From Undaria pinnatifida (Eukaryota; Sar; Phaeophyceae; Laminariales; Alariaceae): DNA of 64,000 bases. The translations under genes and the position numbers were made by a program. The notes under the pieces were generated by a model that was not told the origin of the DNA, did not search any database, and was given only the letters and a program-made list of their open reading frames with translations. Shown here one piece after another: positions 62,709-64,000 of the stretch. Every line of letters begins with the position of its first letter. Position 1 is the stretch's first letter. The DNA lies in contig JABAKD010000013.1 of assembly GCA_012845835.1 (NCBI GenBank), positions 2,894,415 to 2,958,414 on the forward strand, written 5' to 3'.

Positions 62709-64000
62709 CGGGGAACATCCTGTTTTTGGGCTAGTACGGCGTCTACCTCCGTGGCGCTCTCTGCCGTCAACGCGTGATCAACTACGAAAGACTGGTATTA
62801 GCACAGGGGGTGCACAACAGCTCTACGCATTTGAACGAACCGTGTGCGTGTACTTTTGTTTTTGTTTCAGAGACGATGCGATGGACGAGCGTTTAACCAA
62901 GGTCACCCGCGTGCCAGATCTGACCCGCTAACGGCTTTCCCTCCCCACCGTGATAATGTGGAATCAACGTGTACACGGACGCACCGAGGGGTTGTTATTA
63001 TATACCAATCATCTGAACAGAAAGTGCGGGAATTTCCGTCGTGTGGAACATCGTTACGGAAGCCCTGGGGCGGCCGTAGGAAGGAGATCAAATGGGATGC
63101 GGGTGGGTTCGAGGACAGCTGCCCTTCTGAGGTTGAGCGATAACCAAGGAATACTTGTGTTCCCCGAGCACTCTCTAGCAACTCTTCATAACGCGGCCTC
63201 TGACCAGGAGGTGATTGTCCTTAATATGGATGTGGAGCAAGTACCCAGTGCCTCGTGGCGAAGATCGTTTGTGTACGAGCATAGAATGGTCGACGCACAC
63301 GCGGAAAGCTGCCTCAGGAGGATTGAATGAACTTGGCAGAGCTACAGATGGTACACTAGAATGGCGCGGGCGTAGCCCCGGTACACACTTCTAGATTGCG
63401 CGACGACTTTTAATGGCACAATAGTATTATATTTTGCGAATCGCAAATCGGATGCCGTCGACTGTGACGAGCATTGGAGGGCTTACACCCGTCCAGAGGT
63501 GGGGTTTCCCCTCGAGGATGGTGCGCCTGTTCGAAGTGTCGGGCGTGTTGTGGCCCGCGCAGGAACGTGTTGGGGTCTGGACAGGTCTAGGGCTACCAAG
63601 CAAGAGCTCACGACAGCGAACAACCCCTTGTTCAATGACTCAGAGGAGCGCACGGTACGATTGACCGTGGATCGAGCTCTAGTTGCCCATCGAATTCGAA
63701 TCGTCTACACGTATCCCCAGTGCGTAGTTGCCTGCTTCTGTGTCGGTGTGATCCAAGGCATCGCACTTGGCGTGGGACGTTGTAAGACCGCACAAGAACC
63801 ACTGTCAATCCGGGAAGCCAGTGGCCACATGATGCGCGATGACTCTCCACCCCCTATAGTACTCCTTCCACTTTTCATTCACACGTTGGGCAAGGTTATC
63901 AAAGTACAGGGTGCCAACAAAACAGCGTAAGAGCAGGAATAACTTCACCTTTGCCCCGCAACCACAGACAACGCTACCGTTAACGATTGGTGCTGGTGGT
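62709..64000. other. No supported gene; possible integrase-like scrap
   Basis: A plus-strand frame at 63434-63664 reads NRMPSTVTSIGGLTPVQRWG and then RLFEVSGVLWPAQ. This recalls the copia integrase C-terminal pattern (N-R-x-P, G-x-T-P-x-x-x-W, L-x-V-F-G) and could be debris from a separate element on the opposite strand. Evidence is weak. The rest shows short overlapping frames. Confidence 0.25.

Overview
This window is eukaryotic nuclear DNA with low gene density, many repeats and long introns. It most likely comes from a brown alga (Phaeophyceae). The main reason is a split gene on the minus strand (40489-54565) that encodes an alginate-modifying mannuronan C-5-epimerase. It has a secretory signal peptide and the YGFDPHD catalytic signature, in the multi-exon arrangement known from brown algae. 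A single-exon FNIP/LRR-like repeat protein (24269-25480, minus) fits the same kind of genome. I cannot name the genus from sequence alone.

Layout. Bases 1-24 kb contain no gene I can defend. They hold copies of a dispersed repeat I call A (512-1205, 9173-10460), a fossil coding fragment (2952-3158, with a relative at about 12.4 kb), a diverged multi-kilobase repeat F (about 4.6-7.2 kb), a GC-rich minisatellite (15.46-16.4 kb) and a decayed satellite-like zone (17.2-20.1 kb). The FNIP gene follows at 24-25.5 kb. Bases 29.7-32.4 kb are a mosaic of repeats A, B and D. Bases 34-39 kb hold two poly(A)-tailed retroposon-like pieces, an ATATAGTATG satellite interrupted by an A copy, and further F fragments. 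Bases 40.5-54.6 kb are the epimerase gene: seven exons, six GT-AG introns and about 1.49 kb of coding sequence. Intron 2 (5.5 kb) is filled with the same A/B/D mosaic seen at 29.7-32.4 kb. At 59.9-62.7 kb lies a decayed Ty1/copia element on the minus strand, with two 426-nt LTRs and only reverse transcriptase and RNase H remnants between them.

The epimerase reads convincingly through six splice junctions, but two exons carry one-base phase errors (exon 4 and exon 7). Either the locus is a young pseudogene or the assembly has homopolymer errors. The two coding genes show no sign of working together. I found no convincing tRNA, rRNA, CRISPR array or bacterial-type operon. The least explained material is the A/B/D repeat system, which has about 16 A copies in 64 kb and no coding capacity that I can see.
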